NCBI GenBank assembly: GCA_903922545.1 | Contig: CAIXUE010000301.1 | Location: 1 to 26,854, forward strand | Length of the DNA: 26,854 bases | Direction: 5' to 3' | From: an uncultured Alphaproteobacteria bacterium | GTDB taxonomy: Bacteria > Pseudomonadota > Alphaproteobacteria > Micropepsales > Micropepsaceae | Shown: piece by piece, positions 1 to 7,660 of the stretch | How the letters are laid out: each line of letters starts with the position of its first letter | Position numbering within the stretch: the stretch's first letter is position 1 | The notes under the pieces: generated by a model | The model's database searches: none | Told to the model about the DNA's origin: nothing | The model's input: only the letters and a program-made list of their open reading frames with translations | Translations under genes and position numbers: made by a program

Positions 1-1
1 C

Positions 2-352
2 GAGGGGGACGAAATGCGCGCCCGCTTCGACCGCGCCTATGAGGCGCGCATGAAGGCAAACTATTCGCTGCCAGACGGTCGCGGGATGTGGGTCTCGCTT
101 TACGACAGTGAAGCAACCGATCCGGTCACCCATGTTGGCGCCGGCGCGGGGCTGCAGCATCCGCCTATCGCGCCGCCCGTTCCGCTTGATGCAGAGAGTT
201 TTGAGAGCGCAGACAGCGCGGAAGACGCCGACACCGAGGCGGAGGCGCCGGAAGTGGTCGAGCCGCCAATGACCATTGCAGAAGCAAAACGCCGCCTGGC
301 CATGTCATTTGGGGTGAAAGAAAGCGACATTTCTATCACGATCAGCAGCTAG
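2..352 (+). CDS. C-terminal part of an unrecognised protein (5' end outside window)
   Basis: The reading frame is already open at the first base of the window and ends at TAG 350-352, so the N-terminus is missing. The visible part starts with a charged, Arg/Glu-rich helical stretch. It then has a long acidic, Ala/Pro/Glu-rich linker (roughly residues 50-85 counted from the ATG at 14) and a short basic C-terminal segment containing MTIAEAKRRLA and a final SITI motif. Low-complexity acidic linkers followed by a short conserved tail of this kind occur in alphaproteobacterial hypothetical and regulatory proteins, but I do not recognise the family and give no function. The ATG at 14 is internal and probably not the start. 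The gene converges on the truncated remnant at 342-584, and the two stop codons overlap within 11 bases. Confidence 0.6.
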   Translation, partial: EGDEMRARFDRAYEARMKANYSLPDGRGMWVSLYDSEATDPVTHVGAGAGLQHPPIAPPVPLDAESFESADSAEDADTEAEAPEVVEPPMTIAEAKRRLAMSFGVKESDISITISS

Positions 353-584
353 AAGACCTCCTGGATGCTCCGACACAGGTGGCCATGCCGATAAATACAA
401 GACAGGCCGGGCGGCTGACCTGCGCGGTGGCAAAATCCACCAGCATTTCCAGGCGCGACGCATTTTTGTGATGCGCATTGTGCAGCAGCGCGATGGACTG
501 GACCGCCTCTTCAATATGCGGCGGCAGATCGGAAGCTTTTCCAGCCGGCTGGCCGCGTTCGAAAGGTTCGGTCAATCCATCCAT
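342..584 (-). pseudogene. Truncated two-TM membrane protein remnant (DUF1003-like N-terminus)
   Basis: From the ATG at 584 the minus strand encodes 80 residues. A soluble segment contains HIEEAVQSIALLHNAHHKNA, followed by RLEMLVDFATAQVSRPACL and the start of a hydrophobic helix (FIGMATCVGA). This order, with a HxxHH-type helix and then the first membrane segment, resembles the N-terminus of two-TM proteins annotated DUF1003, which are usually around 170-190 residues. Here the frame is lost within the first membrane helix and stops at 342-344, inside the tail of the convergent gene, so the second TM segment and the C-terminal helix are absent. I read this as a deletion remnant. The family call rests on remembered sequence patterns and is moderate. 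No strong ribosome-binding site precedes the ATG. Confidence 0.5.
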
Positions 585-605
585 CCTGACGCGTTGGCGC
601 AACTT

Positions 606-627
606 CAAAGCGCCACAAGGCGCTTTG
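606..627. repeat. 9-bp inverted repeat with 4-nt loop
   Basis: CAAAGCGCC (606-614) and GGCGCTTTG (619-627) are perfect inverted copies around ACAA. It lies upstream of the remnant at 342-584 and downstream of the terminator at 703-729. It could be a second hairpin behind the exported-protein gene or part of a leader, and no T-run follows on either strand. Confidence 0.4.
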
Positions 628-692
628 TTCCCCATCAAAGCAAACCCGCGCTTGCCGGCCGGGCAAAACTGGAAAGAACGCAGACACGGCGC

Positions 693-729
693 GGCCAAAA
701 CAAAACGGCCCCGAACATCGGGGCCGTTT
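693..729 (-). terminator. Rho-independent terminator behind the exported Pro/Tyr-rich protein
   Basis: An 11-bp perfect stem (703-713 with 719-729, core ACGGCCCC/GGGGCCGT) closes a five-base loop. On the minus strand it is followed by TTTTGTTTTGG. It sits 23 bases past the stop of the gene at 752-1171, in the expected orientation. Confidence 0.85.
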
Positions 730-751
730 CGCATCGTATCCAGTTCAATCG

Positions 752-1171
752 CTACCGGTGTCCACGATCAAAGCCCGGGCGTCCGCCGCCGGCATGAAAG
801 CCGCCACGGTCGAAATGCAGATTGCCGTGCCAGGCGCCGCCGATGAAAAACTCCGGCGCCCCGCGCACATAGCGATAGGGCAGCGGACCATTGTACCAGC
901 TGCCGCCAAAGAAGATCGGATCGTAATAATAGCCATCATAGGCCGGCGGCGGCGCGTAAGCCGGCGCACAACGATAGGGGTCGTACCAGCGGCTATAGCG
1001 GTCGCAATAGGCGTTATAGGCCGGCGGCGGGGGCGGCGGCGGGCCATAGGCGGGGCCGGGCACGCCAATGCCGATGCCGACCGAAACCCGCGCCTGCGCA
1101 GGGATCGCCAGGGCCGCGGCCGCGCCGGCCAGCATCGCCGCGCCAAAAGCAAATTTCACAAAGCGTTTCAT
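752..1171 (-). CDS. Exported Pro/Tyr/Gly-rich protein of unknown function
   Basis: The 139-residue product starts with a classical Sec signal peptide: basic MKRFVK, a hydrophobic Ala-rich core, and cleavage after AQA near residue 27. The mature part has a short glycine-rich beta-like segment, a run of seven prolines, Tyr/Pro-rich repeats with two Cys (YCDRYSRWYDPYRC), then YYYDPIFFGGSWYNGPLPYRY and a His/Gly-rich tail. Proteins with this YDPIFFGG-W-Y-GP pattern are common, small, secreted or cell-envelope proteins in Proteobacteria without a known function. The start at 1171 is supported by GGAGAGGAGA just upstream; an in-frame extension to 1273 lacks such support and would bury the signal peptide. 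A strong terminator follows. It lies downstream of the M16 peptidase on the same strand, with 133 bases between. Confidence 0.75.
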   Translation of the reverse strand: MKRFVKFAFGAAMLAGAAAALAIPAQARVSVGIGIGVPGPAYGPPPPPPPAYNAYCDRYSRWYDPYRCAPAYAPPPAYDGYYYDPIFFGGSWYNGPLPYRYVRGAPEFFIGGAWHGNLHFDRGGFHAGGGRPGFDRGHR

Positions 1172-1240
1172 GATTGGTCTCCTCTCCCTTTGGCGCTTCC
1201 ATCCCGGAAACGCCGCATCATCGCCGCCATCCTGGCCCCG

Positions 1241-1254
1241 CCCGTTTGAACGGG
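1241..1254. repeat. Inverted repeat CCCGTT-TG-AACGGG
   Basis: A perfect 6-bp inverted repeat with a 2-base centre lies between the stop of the M16 peptidase (1305) and the start of the exported protein (1171). It could be an operator for the downstream minus-strand gene or a weak hairpin; there is no T-run. Confidence 0.35.
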
Positions 1255-1304
1255 TCCTGACGCCATTGTTCATCTGGCGTTCATCGGAGCAACGGCGGGA
1301 GGAT

Positions 1305-4097
1305 TTACGATCCCGCCGTCAGCTTGATCATGCGCGGATCGGTCAGATATTTCTGCGCCGCCGCCGTAATGTCGGAAAGCTGCACGCTTTTGGCCGCCGC
1401 TTCGAAATTGCGGGCCATGTCGCCCAGATGCTGGTCTTCCTGAATTCCGTCCAGCACCGCCAGCCAATATTCATTGGTCTGCTGGCTTTTCTCGAATTCC
1501 TGCAAGGAAGGATTTCGCGCCCGGTCCAGTTCATCGGCTGTGATCTTGCCGGCTTTCAGATCGGCGGTGATCTGCCCCAGCGCGTCATAGAATTGCGCCG
1601 CCTTGTCGGGCGCCAGCTGCGCCTGCGCCTGGATATAGCCGTAATCGAACACGCGTGAGGCTGTTGCACCCACGCCGGCTGAATAGGAAACCCCTTCGCC
1701 GCGCAGCTTGTCGAACAGGCGCTCCTGCATGATGTCGCCCATCAATTCCACGGTGATGTCATCCTTCACATCGGGGAATTCGCCATGGGTGGGCCACACC
1801 ACACTGGTGATCACCTGGTTCTGGCGGCTGTGCGAAAGATCGATCGGCGTCACCTTGTCGGCGGGCAGGTGCGTATCATTCTGCGCCGTCACGCCAACCC
1901 GCGCCTTGGCCCGCGCCGGCAGCGCGCCGAAGGTCGAGGCTACCGCCGCAATCGCCTTGTCGGGATCGACATCGCCCACAATGGTCACATCCAGCGCGCC
2001 GGTATCGAACACCGGCGTCAGCAGGGCTTTCAGATCGTCAATCCGCGCCGCGTCAACTTCTTCCGCCGACGGCGTTGCCCATCTTTTGTCGCCGTCATGC
2101 AAAACCTCCGGCGCTTTCATGCGCAAAATGGTGCCGGGGCTGGCGTCGCTTTGGCGAAGCTGTGCCGCATAGCGGCTTTTGGTCTGCTCCATGCCTTCGG
2201 GGCGAAAGCCCGGCATGGTCAGATAGGCCGCGATCACCTGAAGCTGGGTCTGCATGTCGCCGGGCGTGGTGCTGCCGCTAAAGATAAAGCCGTCTTCGCC
2301 CACGCCAAAGCCGGTGCGAACAGTCTTGGCCGTCAGCGCCCGTTCCATATCCTGCGATGACATGTCTTTCAGCCCGCCCGACAATATGGCGCCCGACGCC
2401 CAGGCCACGGTGGCGCGGTCGCGCGGCAATTCCAGCCGGCCGCCGCCCACTTTCACCGACACCAGCACCTGCTTGGCGCGCAGGGTCGATGGCCGCAGCG
2501 TCAGCTTCACGCCATTGGCGAAGGTGACAGTTGTCGCGCCCAGATCGGCGATCTTGCCGGTCGCCATCACGCGGCCGGGTGTGCCGAAATCGGTATGGTT
2601 CCAGACGGTTTTGCCCGCAGGCTTCGCGGCTTCCGCCATTTGCGTGGCGGCTTTTTCGTCTTCCAGCAGCGCGGCTTTGATCGCCGGCTCTCCGCCCTCA
2701 ACATCGGTGGTCGAGGCCAGGAAAATCATGGGCGTGCTGTCGCCGAAAATTTTCTTCAGCGCCGCGGTCACCGTATCGGCTTTCAAGTCCTTCAGATCGG
2801 CGTCCGATGCCGCCAGATCCCGCTCCGGGCTGGTGAAAACATCGTTGGACGCCACTTCGCTCAAGATGCTGCCCACGATGCGGCGCGACAGGCGCGTCGA
2901 TGCCGCATCGGCCACGGTCTGGAACGACGAATGCATCTGCGCCACCGCCCGGTCCACTTCTTCCTGGGTAACGCCGGTTTTCAGCGCGCCAAGGCGAATG
3001 CGCTCCGCCGCCGCCAGCGCCGGTTGCCATTGCCCCGGTTCAAACCCGACCGACAGGCTGGTCAGCCGCGCGGCATGAAACACCTGTTCGCGGCCCGCCG
3101 TGGCGCCGGTAAAGGGCGGCTGGCTGACAGACGCAGCTTCCTGCAGCCGCGTATTCAAAATCTGCAGGCCGACCGAACCAATCAGCGTGGCTTTTTCCTG
3201 GGCGGCGTCATCCGGTTTGCGGTCGGGCGGCGAAACCCACATCAGCGAGATGCGCGGGCGAATGCCTGCATCAACAAACAGCTTGGCCTCGGCACTGCGG
3301 TTCATGGGAATGGAAAGCTTGGGGTCGGCGCCGGGCGCGCCAACCGTTTTCCAGTCGGCAAAGCGCGCCTTGATTTTCGCTTCCACTTTTTTGGAGTCGA
3401 TATCGCCCACAATCACCAGGGTGGCGCGGTCGGGCCGGTAATAGGCATTATAATATTTACGGATCTGGCTCACATCCGCCTTGGCGATGGTTTGCGGATC
3501 GCCGCTGGGCAGCGCGGTGGCGTGCTTGTCCTGCAGCGTAAAATCCAGTTCCGACTGCAGCGCCCGGGTCGAAACCATATCACGCAGCGCCAGTTCCGAA
3601 TTCACCACACCGGCTTCAGTCTTGGCGGCGGCGGGATCCAGATTCAAATTGCTGACGATCTCGCGGGTATAGGTCAGAACCGTATCGACGGTTTCATCAT
3701 CCGATTTTGGCAGATCGAACTGATAGATGGTTTCATCCTGGTCGGTGGAGGCGTTGGTGTCTGCCCCGAAGCGCAGGCCCAGCCGCTCCAGCGACTTGTC
3801 GATTTCACCGTCCGCCACATTGGCGGAGCCACGGAACGCCATATGTTCCAGAAAATGCGCCAGCCCGCGCTGATCGTCGCTCTCCTGCATGGAACCGGTT
3901 CCCATGCGAAGGCGCACCGACACGCTGCCCGCCGGCGTGGCATTGTGCATGATGGCATAACGCATGCCGCTGGGCAGCACGCCGAAGGTGACGGCGGGAT
4001 CGGGTGGAACATCGCTTCTGGGCCATTCGGTGGCGGCGGCCGAGGCCGCCAGGCCAACACAAAAGAAAGCGACAGCAGCGACGCGGAATTTCAGCAA
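1305..4097 (-). CDS. Periplasmic M16 (insulinase/pitrilysin) zinc metallopeptidase
   Basis: The 930-residue protein starts with a signal peptide (cleavage near residue 22, after AAA). Residues 35-250 form the catalytic M16 domain with the inverted zinc motif H81-F-L-E84-H85 and the third ligand E161, exactly 76 residues after H85 as in characterised family members. A second M16 domain follows, then a second N/C-type pair. The last domain carries the family R/Y motif (LFDKLRGEGVSYS) but no zinc site. This two-unit architecture of about 900 residues matches secreted bacterial M16 peptidases that degrade peptides in the periplasm; the substrate is unknown. The start is TTG: GAGGA lies seven bases upstream and no in-frame ATG precedes the signal peptide. 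Downstream on the same strand is the exported protein at 752-1171; upstream is the small membrane protein at 4327-4527. Confidence 0.93.
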   Translation of the reverse strand: MLKFRVAAVAFFCVGLAASAAATEWPRSDVPPDPAVTFGVLPSGMRYAIMHNATPAGSVSVRLRMGTGSMQESDDQRGLAHFLEHMAFRGSANVADGEIDKSLERLGLRFGADTNASTDQDETIYQFDLPKSDDETVDTVLTYTREIVSNLNLDPAAAKTEAGVVNSELALRDMVSTRALQSELDFTLQDKHATALPSGDPQTIAKADVSQIRKYYNAYYRPDRATLVIVGDIDSKKVEAKIKARFADWKTVGAPGADPKLSIPMNRSAEAKLFVDAGIRPRISLMWVSPPDRKPDDAAQEKATLIGSVGLQILNTRLQEAASVSQPPFTGATAGREQVFHAARLTSLSVGFEPGQWQPALAAAERIRLGALKTGVTQEEVDRAVAQMHSSFQTVADAASTRLSRRIVGSILSEVASNDVFTSPERDLAASDADLKDLKADTVTAALKKIFGDSTPMIFLASTTDVEGGEPAIKAALLEDEKAATQMAEAAKPAGKTVWNHTDFGTPGRVMATGKIADLGATTVTFANGVKLTLRPSTLRAKQVLVSVKVGGGRLELPRDRATVAWASGAILSGGLKDMSSQDMERALTAKTVRTGFGVGEDGFIFSGSTTPGDMQTQLQVIAAYLTMPGFRPEGMEQTKSRYAAQLRQSDASPGTILRMKAPEVLHDGDKRWATPSAEEVDAARIDDLKALLTPVFDTGALDVTIVGDVDPDKAIAAVASTFGALPARAKARVGVTAQNDTHLPADKVTPIDLSHSRQNQVITSVVWPTHGEFPDVKDDITVELMGDIMQERLFDKLRGEGVSYSAGVGATASRVFDYGYIQAQAQLAPDKAAQFYDALGQITADLKAGKITADELDRARNPSLQEFEKSQQTNEYWLAVLDGIQEDQHLGDMARNFEAAAKSVQLSDITAAAQKYLTDPRMIKLTAGS

Positions 4098-4104
4098 TGG
4101 ATGT

Positions 4105-4109
4105 TCCTC
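4105..4109 (-). promoter_or_regulatory. Ribosome-binding site fixing the TTG start of the M16 peptidase
   Basis: GAGGA on the minus strand ends seven bases before TTG 4097-4095. It is the only well-placed Shine-Dalgarno sequence, and the TTG gives a complete signal peptide. Confidence 0.65.
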
Positions 4110-4326
4110 GACAAGGTATTCGCCGCGGAACTTCCCGCGCGTTCATGCCCCAGTTGCCCAAGGGGCTTTTACCACAGAAAGGGTATTTTGTCGGCATTAA
4201 AAAATCGGCAAGCTCGCCAGCCGCTTGTTCCTGCGCGGGACCTTTTTCTTGCGCGCTCTGGCACTTGGCTGCACGCCCGTGTCGTAAGCACAGTGGAGGA
4301 GGTGCACCGTTTATGGTCGCTTTTTC

Positions 4327-4527
4327 TTACGCTTGCGTCGCGTTTTCTTTGGGCCAGCCCACGAACGCCACCAGCCACAGACCGATCACGCCCAAAATCG
4401 GAATAAAGCAAAGCAGCGCCCACCACATGCTAAAGCCGATGCGCTTTAAGACCATTCCCGCCGGGATGGCGATCAAAAGTTCAGCCACAAGGCAGATCAC
4501 CATCAGTTGTTGCAGGTTGCTTGTCAT
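4327..4527 (-). CDS. Small two-TM membrane protein, unknown function
   Basis: The 66-residue product has two predicted membrane helices (about residues 6-27 and 33-56). They are joined by a short loop with KRIGFSMWWALL, and the end is GWPKENATQA. The pattern of Gly-Phe-Ser-x-Trp-Trp-Ala-Leu, then a Pro-rich hydrophobic stretch and a final W-P, recurs in small hypothetical inner-membrane proteins of Proteobacteria. AGGAGA lies five bases before the ATG at 4527 and fixes the start; longer in-frame versions reaching 4701 have no such signal. The gene is divergent from the regulator at 4714 and separated from the M16 gene by about 230 bases in which I see no other gene. Confidence 0.75.
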   Translation of the reverse strand: MTSNLQQLMVICLVAELLIAIPAGMVLKRIGFSMWWALLCFIPILGVIGLWLVAFVGWPKENATQA

Positions 4528-4701
4528 TTTTTCTCCTGGTGGCCTTGTTTTCGCGCCCGCATTTGCGCGTGGCTTGGCATCTTCCCTATACCAAAATGGG
4601 CGCCGGAAAAAGCACTTGGCGCGCTGCCGCACCCAACCAAAACCGGCGCTTAGCCGCCGGCCTTGCCTAATCCCCCCCGGCTCCCCATGCTTGGCCAGCA
4701 A

Positions 4702-4706
4702 AAGGA
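4702..4706 (+). promoter_or_regulatory. Ribosome-binding site fixing the GTG start of the GntR regulator
   Basis: AAGGA ends seven bases before GTG 4714. The alternative in-frame starts (TTG 4663, ATG 4687, ATG 4732) lack a comparable site. Confidence 0.6.
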
Positions 4707-4713
4707 AATTCCC

Positions 4714-5418
4714 GTGCCGGCTTTACGCAAAATGCCGCCTTTGAAAGCCGCCGCCCGGCTGGATGAATGGTCGCCCTCGCTGCTCAAATCGCGGCTTTAC
4801 GGCCAGCTGCTGGTTGACATCATCATCGGCCAGCTCGCGCCTGGGGAGCGGTTGGACGAACAGGAACTGGCCCGCCGTTATGGCGGTGGCCTCGCCGGTA
4901 TTCGCGAAGCCCTGGCGCGGCTGGCGCTGGAAGGGCTGGTGCAGCGCCGCGCCCGTGTCGGCACCATTGTCGCGCCGCTGGATCTGGTGGAAGCCCGCGA
5001 AGCATTTGAGGCGCGCGCCTTGATCGAGGTGGAATGCGCCCGCCTTGCCGCCGCCAAGGCCAGTGATGCCGAAATCGCCGCGATTAAAGCGACGCTGGAG
5101 GGGGGCGAGGTTGCTGTGCGGCAAAATGATGCCCGCGCCCTGGCCGCGATGGATGAGGCGTTTCATGTCGCCGTCGCGCGCGCCAGCGGCAACCGCACAC
5201 TGGCCAAGATGGTCACGCTGCTGCATCACCAGACCGCGCGCTTCTGGCTTTATGCCATGCGCGCGCCCAAGCCCGAAGAAAGCCTCAAAGACCTGGCCGA
5301 ACATGCCCGTCTGGCCGATGTCATCGCCGCGCGCGATGTGGCGCTGGCGCAAAAATTGATGCGCGACGTGCTGGGTGATTTTCCCGCCGACGTGAAGCGC
5401 GGCCTAGAGGCCCATTGA
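4714..5418 (+). CDS. GntR-family transcriptional regulator (FadR/FCD subfamily)
   Basis: The 234-residue protein has an N-terminal winged helix (about residues 22-88, ending in the wing QRRARVGTIV) and an all-helical FCD ligand-binding domain (about 95-220). Likely metal/ligand residues are D147 and H151 (DEAFH) and H197 (EHARL). FCD regulators usually bind small carboxylates or related metabolites and repress the operon they belong to. The recognition-helix segment, normally SRTPVREAL, reads GGLAGIREAL here, so its DNA site may differ from the usual family sites. The GTG start is chosen for its Shine-Dalgarno sequence. The gene opens an operon: its TGA overlaps the start of the MFS gene. By position it probably controls that operon in response to its substrate or an intermediate. 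Confidence 0.9.
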   Translation: MPALRKMPPLKAAARLDEWSPSLLKSRLYGQLLVDIIIGQLAPGERLDEQELARRYGGGLAGIREALARLALEGLVQRRARVGTIVAPLDLVEAREAFEARALIEVECARLAAAKASDAEIAAIKATLEGGEVAVRQNDARALAAMDEAFHVAVARASGNRTLAKMVTLLHHQTARFWLYAMRAPKPEESLKDLAEHARLADVIAARDVALAQKLMRDVLGDFPADVKRGLEAH

Positions 5419-6629
5419 ATGAGCCAATCGCATTGATGGAAACAAACTTTCGCGCCTGGGCAACGCTGGCCGGCGTCAGCCTGCTGTTCTTTCTGGTCAC
5501 CGCGCTGACCTTCACGTCGCTGGGCGCGGTGCTGTCTGTCATGGCGCCGGAACTGCATTTCTCCGGCAGCGCCACTGGCTGGGGTTATGGCCTGTTGGGA
5601 ATTTTTTGCGGCCTCACCGCAACCATTCCCGCCACCCTGATCCGCCGTTTCGGTGTGCGCGCCACCTTTGCCGCAGGTGGCGTGGTGATGGTGCTGGCTT
5701 TCGCCTGTCTTGCCGTCACGCAAGGGCTGGCGCTTTATCTCATCGGTTGTTCGCTGGCCGGGCTCGGCTTTACCTTGCTGGCCACCGTGCCGGGCACGTA
5801 TCTTCTCACCCGCACCTTTCGCCGCCCCGATATGGCTTTCGGGATTTATTTCACCATCGGCGGACTTGGCGGCGTCGCCGGCCCGCAATTTTATCTTCTC
5901 ACCCATTGGCTTTCCAACGGCTGGCGCGATTTTTGGGTCGCTTCGGGCGTGCTGACAGCGCTTGCGACCATTATCGCCCTCATCCTGGTGGATACCAAAA
6001 CCGATCTCGCCCAACACGGCGGCGAAATCCAAGAGATCACGTCTGAAAGCTGGAGCGCGTCCGCCGCGCTGAAGACGCCGCAATTCGCCATTCTCGCCGC
6101 GGCCTACAGCGCCTTTTTGATCGTGGACATCACCGTCAACAATTGGTCAGTGCCGCATCTGATCGGCCGCGGCGTAAGCGCCAACACGGCGATTGATATG
6201 CTCAGCGTGATCGCAATTTCCACGGCCGCCGGACGGTTTGCCGGCGGATTTCTCACGCGTTTTGTTGGCGCCAAAACCCAATTGCTGCTGGCCTTGGGCG
6301 TCCTGATCATCGGTTTTGCCGCCCTCTGCGTGGCGCGGGATCTGCCCACCATGCTGCTCTATGCCATCAGTATCGGCGTCGGCTCGGGTCTTACTTTCTT
6401 CGCTTCCACCATTTTGTTGCTGGATTATTTCGGCCGCGCCCCGAACCTGGAGCTGTTCTCCATCGTCAATGTCATCTCCACCATTGGCTCGGTGGGTCCG
6501 CCCTTTGCCGGCTTTGTCGCTGATCGTACGGGAAGTTTCGTGCCAGCTTTCGCGATTCTGGCGGTGCTGGTTTTGCTGGTGCTTCTGGCTGTGTTCTGGA
6601 TGAAGCCGCCGCATCGGGCTCAAGCATGA
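5415..6629 (+). CDS. MFS transporter of the Rut-like operon
   Basis: The 404-residue protein has the hydropathy of a 12-TM major facilitator: two six-helix halves, a basic loop RRFGVR after TM2, and a hydrophilic central loop around residues 195-215. Nothing in the sequence fixes the substrate, but location suggests uptake of the compound processed by the two following enzymes. Two starts are possible. TTG 5415 overlaps the regulator stop as TTGA and has AGAGG four bases upstream; ATG 5436 has no visible ribosome-binding site. I prefer 5415, where translation would be coupled to the regulator. The 3' end overlaps the monooxygenase start as ATGA. In classical rut operons the carrier is an NCS2 permease, so an MFS protein here is a replacement or marks another substrate. 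Confidence 0.88.
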   Translation: MNEPIALMETNFRAWATLAGVSLLFFLVTALTFTSLGAVLSVMAPELHFSGSATGWGYGLLGIFCGLTATIPATLIRRFGVRATFAAGGVVMVLAFACLAVTQGLALYLIGCSLAGLGFTLLATVPGTYLLTRTFRRPDMAFGIYFTIGGLGGVAGPQFYLLTHWLSNGWRDFWVASGVLTALATIIALILVDTKTDLAQHGGEIQEITSESWSASAALKTPQFAILAAAYSAFLIVDITVNNWSVPHLIGRGVSANTAIDMLSVIAISTAAGRFAGGFLTRFVGAKTQLLLALGVLIIGFAALCVARDLPTMLLYAISIGVGSGLTFFASTILLLDYFGRAPNLELFSIVNVISTIGSVGPPFAGFVADRTGSFVPAFAILAVLVLLVLLAVFWMKPPHRAQA

Positions 6630-7660
6630 CTGCCGAGTTTGGCGTCTTCCTGCCAGTCGCAAACGGCGGCTGGATCGTCTCGCGCAACACGCCGGTGCTG
6701 GATGGCGGCTGGCCGCAGAACCGTGACGCTGCCCTGATCGCCGAAGAAGAAGGCCTGGATTTCGTCATGTCCATGGGCAAGTGGCGCGGCTTTGGCGGCG
6801 ACACCGGCCATTGGGGCAACGCGCTGGAATCCGTCACCATGATGGCGGGCATCGCTGCCCTCACCAAGCGCGTGAAAATCTGGGCGACGTTGCACGCCAT
6901 TCTTCACAATCCGGTGGTGGCGGCCAAGATGATCGCCACGCTTGATCACATCAGCGGTGGCCGCGCCGGACTTAACATCGTCGCGGGCGCCTATCGCGGC
7001 GAATTCGAACAGATGGGCGCCTGGAACGAAAAACTCGATCACGATGCCCGTTATGACCTGACCGAGGAATGGCTCACCGTCGTCAAACGTCTTTGGTCAG
7101 AACCCAAAGTAGATTTCAAAGGCAAGTACTTCACCATTCAAGATTGCATCAGTGAACCCAAGCCGCTGCGCCGCCCCGATCTTATCTGCGCGGGCATGTC
7201 ATCACGCGGCTTTGATTTTTCCGTGCGCCACGCTGATGCCTGTTTCATCGGCGGCCGCGATGAGGCCGAAACCAAAGCCGCTTCCTTGCGCGCCAAGTCT
7301 CTGGCCGGAAAGCTCGGCAAACCAATAAAAACCTATGCCATGTGCACCGTGATCCATGGCGACAATGATGCTGCCGCCGAAAAGACCGCAGCGCATTACC
7401 GCGCCGGCCTGGACGAAGGTGCGGTTGCCGGCATGCTGGAAAGCTATGGTGTCGCCGGCAATGCCATGACCGCCCGCTCGCAAGGCGCCTTCATGACCCA
7501 CACTGTCATCGGCAGCCCCGCCACCTGCACCGAACGCATTGAACATTTCATCCGCGAATGCGCCCTCGATGGCCTGATGCTGGTCTTCGCCGATTATGAA
7601 GAGGGCCTGCGCGTCACCGGCAAGGAAATTCTTCCAGCCTTGAGAAAAAGCGGATGTTGA
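6626..7660 (+). CDS. RutA-like flavin-dependent monooxygenase (LLM class)
   Basis: The 344-residue protein belongs to the luciferase-like TIM-barrel flavoenzymes and is closest in my reading to RutA, which opens the uracil ring through a flavin-N5-peroxide. Segments that match remembered E. coli RutA well are FGVFLPVANGGW at the N-terminus, SMGKWRGFGGDTGHWGNALE (49-68), MAGIAALTKRV, ATLDHISGGRAGLNIV (104-119), EFEQMGAW and the region around ICAGMSSRGFDFS. The Asn of the RutA motif NLVTGW is kept (N117), but the Trp position is Ala (A122 in NIVAGA), so the substrate or oxygen pocket probably differs. Flavin would have to be reduced by a separate reductase; none is encoded nearby. Start ATG 6626 overlaps the MFS stop (ATGA). 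Uracil/thymine or another cyclic amide is a possible substrate, unproven. Confidence 0.88.
   Translation: MTAEFGVFLPVANGGWIVSRNTPVLDGGWPQNRDAALIAEEEGLDFVMSMGKWRGFGGDTGHWGNALESVTMMAGIAALTKRVKIWATLHAILHNPVVAAKMIATLDHISGGRAGLNIVAGAYRGEFEQMGAWNEKLDHDARYDLTEEWLTVVKRLWSEPKVDFKGKYFTIQDCISEPKPLRRPDLICAGMSSRGFDFSVRHADACFIGGRDEAETKAASLRAKSLAGKLGKPIKTYAMCTVIHGDNDAAAEKTAAHYRAGLDEGAVAGMLESYGVAGNAMTARSQGAFMTHTVIGSPATCTERIEHFIRECALDGLMLVFADYEEGLRVTGKEILPALRKSGC

Noticed and set aside
2595..4406. Long open frame of about 600 codons antisense to the M16 peptidase
   Set aside because: It is an overlap artefact of GC-rich codon usage; the opposite strand encodes a complete peptidase with zinc motif and signal peptide, while this frame has His/Arg/Gly-rich composition and no domain.
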